Source of the DNA: Alistipes sp.
GTDB taxonomy: Bacteria > Bacteroidota > Bacteroidia > Bacteroidales > Rikenellaceae
DNA length: 37,955 nt
Assembly: GCA_020026435.1 (NCBI GenBank)
Contig: JAHHQK010000019.1
Span: 1-37,955 of the forward strand
Direction of reading: 5' to 3'
In this document: positions 1 to 7,981 of the stretch, one piece after another
Numbering within the stretch: the first letter of the stretch is position 1
How the letters are laid out: every line of letters starts with the position of its first letter
The notes under the pieces: generated by a model
Told to the model about the DNA's origin: nothing
The model's input: only the letters and a program-made list of their open reading frames with translations
The model's database searches: none
Program-made: the position numbers and the translations under genes

Positions 1-37
1 AAGTGAATGTTAATTTATTTAAAATATTACTAAAAAA

Positions 38-69
38 TTTGCAGAACCCGAAAATAGCCCTTATCTTTG
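38..69 (+). promoter_or_regulatory. Bacteroidetes-type promoter of the small RNA
   Basis: TTTG at 38-41 and TATCTTTG at 62-69 are separated by exactly 20 nt, which matches the primary sigma factor pattern of Bacteroidetes (-33 TTTG, 19-21 nt, -7 TAnnTTTG). Transcription should start near 75-77. Nothing protein-coding follows; the transcript runs into the terminator at 239-267. Confidence 0.8.
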
Positions 70-75
70 CAGCGA

Positions 76-267
76 AGTTTTAAGGTTCATTTAGGTTAGT
101 AGTTTTAGGTTGGTAGAGGATGTCGGCCGGTTGCAATGAAAATTCATTGCTAAGACTTTTGGAAACGGTGCTCGTTTCGAAAGTCGAATGCCGCCGATTG
201 AACCTCATTTTAACAAGGGTGGTGCCTTGTTAAAAAAAGCTGTCCGAATTTCGGACGGCTTTTTTTT
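76..267 (+). ncRNA. Structured small RNA of about 190 nt, unidentified; possibly a 6S-like RNA or a trans-acting sRNA
   Basis: A complete promoter lies just upstream and an intrinsic terminator closes the unit, with no credible ORF between. Helices I can pair by eye: P1 83-89 with 199-205; P2 122-127 with 193-198 (one G-U), stacked directly on P1; P3 133-140 with 143-150 (8 bp on paper, tiny loop); P4 154-159 with 180-185, continuing 162-167 with 173-178; P5 208-218 with 225-235; then the terminator hairpin. The only long unpaired stretch is about 90-121, which holds a 13-nt motif twice (90-102 and 104-116, 12 of 13 identical). The size suits a 6S RNA, and a Bacteroidales 6S candidate class is known, but I do not see a classic 6S central bubble. 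The 5' end is inferred from the promoter. Confidence 0.7.
239..267 (+). terminator. Intrinsic terminator of the small RNA
   Basis: Nine base pairs, 239-247 with 251-259, close a 3-nt loop and are followed by eight T at 260-267. Confidence 0.85.
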
Positions 268-848
268 GCTATATGGCGAACCTGTCCCATGTATCCTGCT
301 CCGGGGCGAAAACCGCATGGGGGGCTTGCTGATCCCCAGTACTGGCTTTGGGAATAAAAGTCTCCCCTCTTCGTATATTCTGACTTTATATTTTCCGAAA
401 ATCCGTTTGTAATCTTCCGGGAATCCCTTCCTGTGCCCTACCCTGCCCCCTTCCCCGGGGAAATCCCACGCAAAAACACGATGGGCGGAGTTGCTGTCCG
501 AAAATCAACCTGGAATATGCTTCCGGCGGCGATTCTTCCCCGAAAACAACCGTTAGAGCTGCCTTCCGAATCGCGAAATGCCTACCCGCTGAGGTAGTGT
601 ATTTGGCCCGGGTGCGGACGCTGTATAGGAGGGTGTATCCATCCTGCATCTCGGGCCGGAGCGGAGCGGTTCGGAGTCCGTTTCGGGCGGGGCAGGGCTG
701 GAGATGCCGGCTTGCCGTTCGGGTACGGCAAAGGGGCGTAAGAGCCTTTGGGGGGGCGGAAAGGCGGAGAAGAAGCGTGAGGCGTGGAAAAATCGGAGGG
801 GAAACTTGGGAGTAAAGGTGTCGGGGAGAAGAGGGTTTGGCGGGACAT
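268..848. other. G-rich spacer with no recognisable gene
   Basis: The stretch after the small RNA is rich in G on the plus strand (for example 640-800). Short open frames exist on both strands, but they have low-complexity Arg/Pro/Gly-rich translations, no promoter and no family resemblance. I see no RNA gene or repeat. Confidence 0.6.
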
Positions 849-877
849 AAAAAAAGGAGGCTTCAAAAAGCCTCCTT
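849..877 (-). terminator. Terminator of the sugar transporter gene
   Basis: A 10-bp perfect stem, 854-863 with 868-877, with a 4-nt loop. On the minus strand it runs into a T tract (A run at 849-855). It lies 27 nt past the transporter stop codon. Confidence 0.85.
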
Positions 878-903
878 TGCGGGAAATATCCCGATTCGTG
901 GGA

Positions 904-2193
904 TTAGTCTACGGGAATATCCTTGTTGACGTTCTTGGAACCCCACTGGGCGTAGTAGAGCAGGAATCCGAGGCTGATGACGATCACCCAGTAGCTCTGC
1001 ATATAGCCGACCATGTAGTCCGAAACGAAGCCCTGGATCACGGGGAGGATACCGCCGCCGCAAACCATGACCATGAAGAATCCCGAACCCATCGAGGTGT
1101 ACTTGCCCAGACCCTCGACGGCGAGGTTGAAGATACCGCCCCACATTACCGAGGTGCACAGACCGCAGAGCGTGAGGAACATCACACCGATCGGCACTTC
1201 GACCAGACCGAATCCGCTGCCGGTGAACACGGGCATCGAGATGACGGTCTCCAGCGGGGAGTAGATACCTATCAGCACGAAGAAGATGGCCAGCGACGAC
1301 ACGAAGGTCAGCTGGGCCTTGCTCGATACCTTGCCGCTGATCGTACCGCCGATCAGACGGCCGACCATCATCAGGAACCAGTAGGTACCCACCAGCGATC
1401 CGGCAGCAGCCGTGGCCATGCCCATACCCGAGTGGAGATCCGTTCCGCGGGCAGCCGTGAGGAAGAGGTTCATGAAATTGGGAATACCCACCTCGATACC
1501 TACATAAATAAAGATGGCGATGGCACCCAGTACGAAGTGACGGAACGACAGGGCGCTGTACTTGTCCTTTTTGTCGGCCTTGGGCTCCTCGATGGCGTAG
1601 GGCTCGGGGATGTTCATCGAGTAGAGGACGATGAATACCGTCACGAAGATACCCATGGCGATGAACAGTGCGGGAGCGGCGTCGCTGATCGTGGCGCGTG
1701 CGGCGTTACCCATCAGATAACCCACCAGCACGGGGACGATGGTTGCCGAGATCGAGTTGAGCGATCCGGCGAACTGGATGAGCTGGTTACCCTTCTTGCC
1801 GCCACCGCCGAGGGTGTTGAGCATGGGGTTGACCACCGTGTTGAGCATACACATCGAGAATCCCGAGATGAAGGCACCCGTCAGATAGACCGTGAAGCTG
1901 TTGCTCAGACCCGAGAGGTATTGGATGCCGACACCCATGAAACCTACGGCTACGGCCGCCAGAGCCGTCTTTTTGTAGCCGATGCGTTTGAGCATCAGAC
2001 CTGCGGGAATACCCATGACGGCATAGGCGATGAAGTTGGCAAGGTTACCCAGCTGGGACTGCCAGTTGACCAGGGCAAACTGGTTCTTGACGATGACGCC
2101 CAGCGGGTTCGTGAGGCCCGTCACGAAGGAGATCATCGCGAAGAGGGCAAACATCATGATAATGGGCAGTGTGTAATTTTTTTTCTGTTCCAT
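904..2193 (-). CDS. MFS sugar transporter (FucP / glucose-galactose type)
   Basis: A 429-residue, very hydrophobic protein with about 12 membrane segments, most likely a proton-coupled sugar symporter of the inner membrane. The N-terminal stretch FVTGLTNPLGV and the later FISGFSMCMLNTVVNPML match the FHS (FucP/GluP) branch of the major facilitator superfamily, where a conserved Asn-Pro pair occurs in this region; length is normal for the family. The substrate cannot be read from sequence. It lies 53 bp downstream of the polyprenyl synthase on the same strand, so it may be co-transcribed or have its own promoter in the gap. Its leader contains AACCTAAAA 15-24 nt before the ATG, complementary to the repeated motif of the small RNA at 76-267. 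A strong terminator follows. Confidence 0.85.
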   Translation of the reverse strand: MEQKKNYTLPIIMMFALFAMISFVTGLTNPLGVIVKNQFALVNWQSQLGNLANFIAYAVMGIPAGLMLKRIGYKKTALAAVAVGFMGVGIQYLSGLSNSFTVYLTGAFISGFSMCMLNTVVNPMLNTLGGGGKKGNQLIQFAGSLNSISATIVPVLVGYLMGNAARATISDAAPALFIAMGIFVTVFIVLYSMNIPEPYAIEEPKADKKDKYSALSFRHFVLGAIAIFIYVGIEVGIPNFMNLFLTAARGTDLHSGMGMATAAAGSLVGTYWFLMMVGRLIGGTISGKVSSKAQLTFVSSLAIFFVLIGIYSPLETVISMPVFTGSGFGLVEVPIGVMFLTLCGLCTSVMWGGIFNLAVEGLGKYTSMGSGFFMVMVCGGGILPVIQGFVSDYMVGYMQSYWVIVISLGFLLYYAQWGSKNVNKDIPVD

Positions 2194-2246
2194 TTATTGA
2201 AATTTGATTTTAGGTTAATTGATTTTCGGGGTTGACCAGTCTGTTT

Positions 2247-3236
2247 TTATCGGTTGCGCTCGACCAGGTAGGTACACAGGTCGATCAGGGCCTTCTGGTA
2301 GGGTGAGGGATCGTATTCGCCGAGCATGCCGACGGCGCGCTGGATGTAGCTCTGCATGATGCGGCTTGCGTCGTCCAGTCCGCCTTCGTTCTGAACCGTT
2401 TGGCGCAGATACTCCACGGCCTTCTCGTCGGTGTGGCATTGGTGGAGCCGCTCCAGCAGTTCCCGGCGGCGCTCTTCGTCGACGCGCTCCAGGACGGTCA
2501 GCAGCGGCAGGGTCACCTTGCCCTCTCGCAGGTCGTTGCAGGAGGGTTTTCCGGTCTGGGCGTCGGTCTTGTAGTCGAGGATGTCGTCCTGGATCTGGAA
2601 CGCCACGCCCAGGGCTTCGCCGAAGCGGCGCATGAGAGTGATCTTGTCGCGGGTGGCGTGTACGGCCATGGCTCCCGCCGAGGTGCTGATGCCCAGCAGC
2701 AGGGCTGTTTTCTTATAGACGATGTCGAAATAGGCCTGGCGTGTCATCGGACGGTTGTCGACATAGTCGGCCTGCTCGATCTCGCCCTCGCAGAGGGTGG
2801 CGATGGCGCCGCAGATGTGGGTCACCAGGTCGAACTGTCCGCTCTGCAGTCCCAGACTGAGGTTGCGGGCCAGGATGTAGTCGCCCAGGATGACGGCCTT
2901 GTGGGATTGCCATACGGCATTGACCGAAGGTTTGCCGCGGCGGGTGTCGGCCTCGTCGATCACGTCGTCGTGGATGAGCGAGGCCACATGGATCATCTCG
3001 ATGAGCATGGCCGCCAGGCAGCTTCTGCGCCCCGAAGCCATACCGGGCGAGGGGGAGTTGAGAGCGGCAGTGAGCATCACCAGCAACGGACGTATGCCCT
3101 TTCCGCGCGAGGAGAGGGCGTGGTTCAACATCTCGGAGAGCAGTCCGTCCTCCGTTGAGAATTGTCGTTCGACGAATTCGTTATAGGCATCCAACTCCGC
3201 GGCCACCGGCTTGCGGATGTTATCGAGTGTTATCAT
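2247..3236 (-). CDS. Polyprenyl diphosphate synthase (trans-isoprenyl)
   Basis: A 329-residue cytoplasmic enzyme that extends allylic diphosphates with isopentenyl diphosphate, probably giving the octaprenyl-range chain for menaquinone. The first aspartate-rich motif is DDVID (residues 90-94) inside LIHDDVIDEADTRRG, and the second is DDILD (217-221) in FQIQDDILDYKTD; GKGIRP near residue 46 binds the diphosphate. I chose the ATG at 3236 (MITLDNIRKP) because homologues begin about here; an in-frame ATG 13 codons upstream would add a tail with no family support. A TATCTTTG promoter element lies at 3343-3336. The chain length of the product cannot be fixed without structural modelling of the residues before the first motif. 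Confidence 0.92.
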   Translation of the reverse strand: MITLDNIRKPVAAELDAYNEFVERQFSTEDGLLSEMLNHALSSRGKGIRPLLVMLTAALNSPSPGMASGRRSCLAAMLIEMIHVASLIHDDVIDEADTRRGKPSVNAVWQSHKAVILGDYILARNLSLGLQSGQFDLVTHICGAIATLCEGEIEQADYVDNRPMTRQAYFDIVYKKTALLLGISTSAGAMAVHATRDKITLMRRFGEALGVAFQIQDDILDYKTDAQTGKPSCNDLREGKVTLPLLTVLERVDEERRRELLERLHQCHTDEKAVEYLRQTVQNEGGLDDASRIMQSYIQRAVGMLGEYDPSPYQKALIDLCTYLVERNR

Positions 3237-3325
3237 ATATGGTTTTAAGGCAATCACATTTGCGGGGAAGAGCAATCTTCGGGCCTCGGGGTGAGGAGAC
3301 TCCCAAAAAAGGACTCAATGCCGCA

Positions 3326-3343
3326 TATCTTTGGGCAAAGATA
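3326..3343. promoter_or_regulatory. Symmetric pair of divergent -7 elements
   Basis: TATCTTTG at 3326-3333 on plus and the same octamer on minus at 3343-3336 form a perfect inverted repeat around GG. The minus copy serves the polyprenyl synthase at 3236. No matching -33 TTTG is visible at the expected distance on either side. Confidence 0.55.
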
Positions 3344-3386
3344 ATGATTTTTCGCGATCCTTCCTCCGCAAGTAGGAGATTTTTCG

Positions 3387-3394
3387 TACCTTTG
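3387..3394 (+). promoter_or_regulatory. -7 element of the YfhO-like gene
   Basis: TACCTTTG fits TAnnTTTG and lies 23 nt before the ATG at 3418, which is AT-rich at -1 to -15 as usual in Bacteroidetes. No good -33 TTTG was found. Confidence 0.5.
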
Positions 3395-3417
3395 GGCGTT
3401 AATTGAATTGATAAATA

Positions 3418-5877
3418 ATGAATTTTCCGAGATCCATACGTTCAGTCCTGACCTCCACGGCGGTCGCCCTGTCGCTCTTCTTTGTGGTGAGTGCCCTCTA
3501 TTTCCTGCCGCAGTTCCGCGGGGAGGTGCTGCCCCAGCACGACGTCATCCAGTACGAAGGCATGGCGCACGATATCAAACAGATGAGGGCCGAAACGGGC
3601 GAAGATCCCCAGTGGACGGGCGGTATGTTTTCGGGTATGCCGGCCTATCTGATCAATGTGGCCTACCCGGCCCAGCTGGTCAAGTCGACCGTGGGACAGG
3701 TGCCCAAGCTGATCGACACCCCGGCCGGATTCCTCTTTTTTGCCATGACGGCCATGTGGGTCATGCTGCTCATCTTCGGGGTGAATCCCTGGGTGGGTAT
3801 CGTGGCGGCCCTGGCCTACGGACTCTCGACCTACTTCCTGCTGATCATCGGTGCGGGCCACATCACCAAGATGTGGGCCCTGGTCTATGCCCCGCTGATG
3901 ATGGGCGGAGGGTGGATGACCCTGCGCGGCAATATGTGGTACGGCGCGGCCCTCACGGCGTTGTTCACCTCGCTGGAGATCGGTGCCAACCACCCCCAGA
4001 TCACCTATTATTTCCTCATGGCGCTGGCCGCCTTGTGGCTCAGCGATGCCGTGGGGGCTGTCCGCCGGAAGACGGTGGGCGGGTTTGCCCGCCGCACGGC
4101 CCTGCTGGCCGGTGCGGGTATCGTGGCGGCCCTGTCGAACTTCTCGCCCCTGTGGTACACGGCCCAGCATACGTCCGAAACCATGCGCGGGGGATCGGAA
4201 CTCGTCTCCACGAAGGAGGCCTCGGCCGAGGGCCTGGATCTGGAATACGCCACGGCCTGGAGCTACGGCCGCGCGGAGAGTTTCAACCTGCTCGTCCCCG
4301 ACTTCATGGGCCGCGAATCGGCCACGACATTCCCCTCGGACGGAGCCACGGCTGCCATGCTCGACAGCTACGGATTGGGCGGTGCCGAGCGTCAGCTGCC
4401 CACCTATTGGGGGACGCAGCCCTACACCGGAGGCCCTACCTACCTGGGTGCCGCGGCCATCATGCTGGCTCTGCTGGGCGTTCTGCTGCTGGAGAACCGC
4501 AACCGGTGGTGGATCGTCGGTGTGGCGGTGCTGATGCTCCTGCTGGGATGGGGGCATAACTTCATGTCGCTTACCCGGCTGGCGTTTGAATACTTGCCCG
4601 GATACAATAAATTCCGCACCGTGTCGATGACCCTCGTCGTCGTGCAGTGGGCCGTGCCGCTTCTGGGAGCCCTGGGTCTGATGAGGCTGTGGCGCGGGGA
4701 GATCCCGCGCGAGCGTCTGCTCAAGGCGCTGGTCTGGGCCGGAGGTATCACGGGTGGCGTGTGTCTGTTGTTCGCCGTTGGGGGTAGTGTCTTCTTCGAC
4801 TTCGGTCAGGGGGAGAGCAGCACGATGATGAGCGAGCAGTTCAACCACATCTTCCGCACCAATCAGATGCAGGACTACATCACCCGCGGCCTGGATGTCG
4901 AATGGGGTGAGGCGGTGGGTGCTGCCATGGCCGAGGACCGTGCCGCGATGATGTCGGCCGATGCGTGGCGTTCGCTGGGGATGATCCTGCTGGCGGCTCT
5001 TGCCGTGGCGGTTTACGCCTGGGGGAAGATCGGGCGGGGAGCTTTGGTCGCCCTGCTGGCCGGGGTCATGCTCCTGGACCTGGTGCCGGTGGACCGCCGT
5101 TTTCTTTCCGACAGGAACTTCACCTCGCCCCGCACCCAACAGGTCAAACCCTCGGCGGCCGACCTGGAGATCCTGAAGGACAAAACCCCCGGATTCCGTG
5201 TGCTGAACCTGACGCTCAGCCCCTTCCAGGATGCCACGACCTCCTATTTCCACCGTTCGGTGGGCGGTTACCACGGAGCGAAGCTGGCCCGTTACCAGGA
5301 CCTCATCGACCGCTATCTGAGCCGCCTGGACGAGGGGGTGCTCGATATGCTCAACACGCGCTATCTGATCGTTCCGACGCAGAGCGGCTCACCCCGTGCC
5401 GAGATGCGCCCGACGGCCTTCGGTGCGGCCTGGTTTGTGGAGAAAACGGCCTGCGCCTCGTCGGCCGAGGAGGAGATCACGCTGCTCGGCGAGGTCGATC
5501 TGCGCACGACGGCCGTCGTCGGGGAGGAGATGTGCGACGTCGAGACCGGAGCGGGCGATATACGCCTTACGGAATACCGCCCCAACCGCCTGGTCTATGA
5601 ATACGATGCTCCCGAGGGCGGTGTGGCCGTCTTCTCGGAGATCTTCTACGACAAGGGCTGGAAGGCCTATGTCGACGGACGGGAAATGCCCTACTTCCGG
5701 GCCGATTACGTGCTGCGCGCGATGTCGCTCCCCGCGGGGCGTCACACCGTGGAGTGGAAGTTCCGCGCGCCGGCCTGGGGACTGGTCGAGGGGGTGACCC
5801 TGGCCGGATCGGTGGTGATCCTGCTCGGTGCCCTGGCTGCCCTGGTGTGGGCCGTGAGGGGTTGGATGCGTAAATAA
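3418..5877 (+). CDS. YfhO-family integral membrane protein
   Basis: An 819-residue polytopic protein. The first membrane segment is at about residues 12-30, followed by a charged loop (LPQHDVIQYEGMAHDI) and many further segments to about 450 and again at 515-565. A soluble region from about 570 to 780 ends in GWKAYVDGREMPYFRADY and a beta-rich stretch, and a last segment lies near 790-812. This layout and the loop and C-terminal motifs match the YfhO family, which in Firmicutes supports lipid-linked glycosylation of envelope polymers; in Bacteroidetes its substrate is unknown. It is the first gene of a plus-strand run into ftsX with a 51-bp gap, so an envelope role is a reasonable inference. 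Start chosen at the ATG with a -7 element just upstream. Confidence 0.75.
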   Translation: MNFPRSIRSVLTSTAVALSLFFVVSALYFLPQFRGEVLPQHDVIQYEGMAHDIKQMRAETGEDPQWTGGMFSGMPAYLINVAYPAQLVKSTVGQVPKLIDTPAGFLFFAMTAMWVMLLIFGVNPWVGIVAALAYGLSTYFLLIIGAGHITKMWALVYAPLMMGGGWMTLRGNMWYGAALTALFTSLEIGANHPQITYYFLMALAALWLSDAVGAVRRKTVGGFARRTALLAGAGIVAALSNFSPLWYTAQHTSETMRGGSELVSTKEASAEGLDLEYATAWSYGRAESFNLLVPDFMGRESATTFPSDGATAAMLDSYGLGGAERQLPTYWGTQPYTGGPTYLGAAAIMLALLGVLLLENRNRWWIVGVAVLMLLLGWGHNFMSLTRLAFEYLPGYNKFRTVSMTLVVVQWAVPLLGALGLMRLWRGEIPRERLLKALVWAGGITGGVCLLFAVGGSVFFDFGQGESSTMMSEQFNHIFRTNQMQDYITRGLDVEWGEAVGAAMAEDRAAMMSADAWRSLGMILLAALAVAVYAWGKIGRGALVALLAGVMLLDLVPVDRRFLSDRNFTSPRTQQVKPSAADLEILKDKTPGFRVLNLTLSPFQDATTSYFHRSVGGYHGAKLARYQDLIDRYLSRLDEGVLDMLNTRYLIVPTQSGSPRAEMRPTAFGAAWFVEKTACASSAEEEITLLGEVDLRTTAVVGEEMCDVETGAGDIRLTEYRPNRLVYEYDAPEGGVAVFSEIFYDKGWKAYVDGREMPYFRADYVLRAMSLPAGRHTVEWKFRAPAWGLVEGVTLAGSVVILLGALAALVWAVRGWMRK

Positions 5878-5928
5878 TCATCGGATGAAGGGTTTGGGAG
5901 GCCTTCACCGCGTAAAACATTATAGAAC

Positions 5929-6810
5929 ATGAAAGACGACAAAAGACTGAAGCGCAAGGTGCGCAATTCCTATATCGTGTCGACCGTGAGCATGGCTCTC
6001 GTGCTTTTTCTGCTGGGCTATGTGGGCTATCTGATGGTTCCGGCCATGGAGTTGGCCGAAACCTTGCAGGAGAGTGTGGCGGTGACCGTGGAGCTGGACC
6101 GCGACATCACCCCCGAGGAGCGTGCGCAGATCGAAAAACAGTTGGGCGAGGAGGAGATCGTCAATACGGTGTCGTTCCTCTCGAAGGAGGAGAAACTCCA
6201 GGACCGCGAGTTCCGCAAGATGTTCGACGGACAGATCGAGGAGATCCTCGACGAGAACCCCCTCCACGACTCCTTCGAACTGACCCTCACGGCCCTTTCG
6301 GCCGATGACGAGCTGGTCGGGTCGTTTATCGGGACGGTGCGCGGATACAAGGGCGTGAACCACGTCTCGTTCCCGCAGCAGATGGCCTCGCAGCTCCACG
6401 CCACGGTCAACAAGATCCGGTTGGTACTCACACTGTTCGGCGGTGCACTGCTCATCATCTCGCTCATCCTGCTCTCGAACACGATCCGCCTGGCGATCTT
6501 CTCGAAACGCTATCTGATCAACACCATGAAGCTGGTCGGAGCCACCAAATGGTTCATCATGCGTCCCTTCCTGGGCAGCAGCATCACCCAGGGATTCCTG
6601 GCCGGAGTGATTGCCTCGCTGCTCTTCGGTGCGGCGGTCTACGGACTCAACGAGTCTGTGCCCGAGCTGCTGACGATCGTCCGCACGGACAAGATCGCCA
6701 TAATCCTGGGCGGCATGGTGACGGGAGGTGTGCTGATCTCGCTGGCGTTCACCTATGTGGCGGTCAACAAATTCGTAAACATGAAATCCAACAAGATATA
6801 TCTTTATTAG
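5929..6810 (+). CDS. ftsX: Cell division protein FtsX
   Basis: A 293-residue inner-membrane protein, the permease-like partner of the ATPase FtsE, which controls septal peptidoglycan hydrolases. There is a short basic cytoplasmic N-terminus, a membrane segment at about 18-38, a periplasmic domain of about 120 residues (TVELDRDITPEERAQIEKQL onward), then three membrane segments at about 163-187, 215-240 and 255-280. The stretch LLSNTIRLAIFSKR and KLVGATKWFIMRPF is the diagnostic FtsX motif before the last segments. FtsE is not encoded in this window, as is common in Bacteroidetes where the two genes are separated. DUF3098 follows after only 3 nt, indicating one transcript. Confidence 0.93.
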   Translation: MKDDKRLKRKVRNSYIVSTVSMALVLFLLGYVGYLMVPAMELAETLQESVAVTVELDRDITPEERAQIEKQLGEEEIVNTVSFLSKEEKLQDREFRKMFDGQIEEILDENPLHDSFELTLTALSADDELVGSFIGTVRGYKGVNHVSFPQQMASQLHATVNKIRLVLTLFGGALLIISLILLSNTIRLAIFSKRYLINTMKLVGATKWFIMRPFLGSSITQGFLAGVIASLLFGAAVYGLNESVPELLTIVRTDKIAIILGGMVTGGVLISLAFTYVAVNKFVNMKSNKIYLY

Positions 6811-6813
6811 TAT

Positions 6814-7068
6814 ATGGCAACAAACGATCTTAATCCCCAACCGATGGAAGACCGGCGTTTTCCGCTTACGCGCCGCAATTATGTGATCCTGCTTGTAGGA
6901 TTCGGGCTGGTGCTGCTCGGATTCGTGCTGATGACGGGCGGAAGCTCGGCTCCCGGCGAGTTCAACGAGGAGATGTTCTCGTGGCGCAGAATCACCCTGG
7001 CTCCGATCCTGGTCATCGGAGGTTTTGCCGTGGAGATTTACGGCATCATGAAACGCTTCGACAAATAG
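6814..7068 (+). CDS. DUF3098 small membrane protein
   Basis: An 84-residue protein with two membrane segments, at about 24-44 (YVILLVGFGLVLLGFVLMTGG) and 57-77. The pattern PLTRRNYVILLVGFGLVLLGFVLMTG followed by FNEEMFSWRRITLAPILVIGGF is characteristic of DUF3098, a Bacteroidetes family that lies between ftsX and uppP. Function is unknown; the fixed position suggests a role in envelope or division. It starts 3 nt after the ftsX stop. A short hairpin (AAGGCCT / AGGCCTT, about 7095-7120) lies in the 91-bp gap that follows, without a T tract. Confidence 0.85.
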   Translation: MATNDLNPQPMEDRRFPLTRRNYVILLVGFGLVLLGFVLMTGGSSAPGEFNEEMFSWRRITLAPILVIGGFAVEIYGIMKRFDK

Positions 7069-7159
7069 GTCGATTCCCCCCCACTACCCGACAAGGCCTT
7101 TCCCCTTAGGCGGAGAGGCCTTTCAAATCGAAGAAACAATCAAATTTCAATTCAGATAA

Positions 7160-7960
7160 ATGGAAACCTTACAAGCAATCCTGCTCGGTATCGTGCAGGG
7201 TGTAACCGAATTCCTCCCCGTGTCGAGCAGCGGCCATCTGCAGATCGCCAAGGCCCTGCTGGGTGTGGAGATGGAAGAAAATCTGACGTTCGACATCGTG
7301 CTGCACGCCGCCACCGTACTCAGTACCATCGTGGTGCTGTGGGGTGAGGTGTGGCGCCTGCTCAAGGGCCTCTTCTCGCGCCATTTCAACGAGGAACAGG
7401 CCTATGTCCTCAAGATCGTCGTGTCGATGATTCCCATCGGTGTCATCGGCTTCATGTTTGAGGATCAGATCAATGCGATGCTGGAGAAACCCTACATCCT
7501 GGTGATCGTGGGTGCGATGCTGCTGCTGACGGCCGCCCTGTTGTCGTTTGCCTACTACGCCCGCCCGCGCATCAAGGAGCGCATCTCCTATCTCGATGCC
7601 CTGATCATCGGTCTGGCTCAGGCCGTGGCCGCCATGCCGGGTCTGTCTCGTTCGGGTTCGACCATCGCCACGGGTCTGTTGCTGGGCAACAAGAAGGAGT
7701 CGGTGGCTCAGTTCTCGTTCCTCATGGTGCTGGCCCCCATCCTGGGCAAGATGCTGCTGGATGTGGTCGACGGTAAGTTCTCGGGTGCGATGGAAGTCCC
7801 CACCTCGTCGTTTGTGGCCGGATTTATCGCCGCATTCGTCACCGGATGCCTGGCCTGCAAATTCATGATCGAGATCGTCAAGCGCGGAAAACTCGTGTGG
7901 TTTGCCGCCTATTGCGCCTTGGCCGGTGTCGTGTCCATACTGAGCTATTTTCTGAACTAA
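7160..7960 (+). CDS. uppP: Undecaprenyl-diphosphate phosphatase
   Basis: A 266-residue inner-membrane enzyme that dephosphorylates undecaprenyl diphosphate, recycling the carrier for peptidoglycan and other wall polymers; loss or gain changes bacitracin sensitivity. Both signature motifs are present: QGVTEFLPVSSSGH (residues 13-26, with Glu17 and His26) and AMPGLSRSGSTIATG (158-172, with Arg164). About eight hydrophobic segments and a normal length complete the match to the BacA/UppP family. It sits between DUF3098 and truB on the same strand, 21 nt before truB. Confidence 0.96.
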   Translation: METLQAILLGIVQGVTEFLPVSSSGHLQIAKALLGVEMEENLTFDIVLHAATVLSTIVVLWGEVWRLLKGLFSRHFNEEQAYVLKIVVSMIPIGVIGFMFEDQINAMLEKPYILVIVGAMLLLTAALLSFAYYARPRIKERISYLDALIIGLAQAVAAMPGLSRSGSTIATGLLLGNKKESVAQFSFLMVLAPILGKMLLDVVDGKFSGAMEVPTSSFVAGFIAAFVTGCLACKFMIEIVKRGKLVWFAAYCALAGVVSILSYFLN

Positions 7961-7981
7961 ACAAGCCCCTATATATAATAG

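Noticed and set aside
188..412. A 74-codon frame starting inside the small RNA
   Set aside because: It reads through the terminator hairpin and its T tract, and lacks any family resemblance.
784..2235. A 483-codon plus-strand open frame opposite the sugar transporter
   Set aside because: It is the antisense shadow of a clear 12-segment transporter; its His/Asp/Glu/Arg-rich translation is typical of reversed membrane-protein codons.
3442..5274. A 610-codon minus-strand frame
   Set aside because: Antisense to the YfhO-like gene; composition is His/Gln/Arg-rich and no promoter or family is seen.
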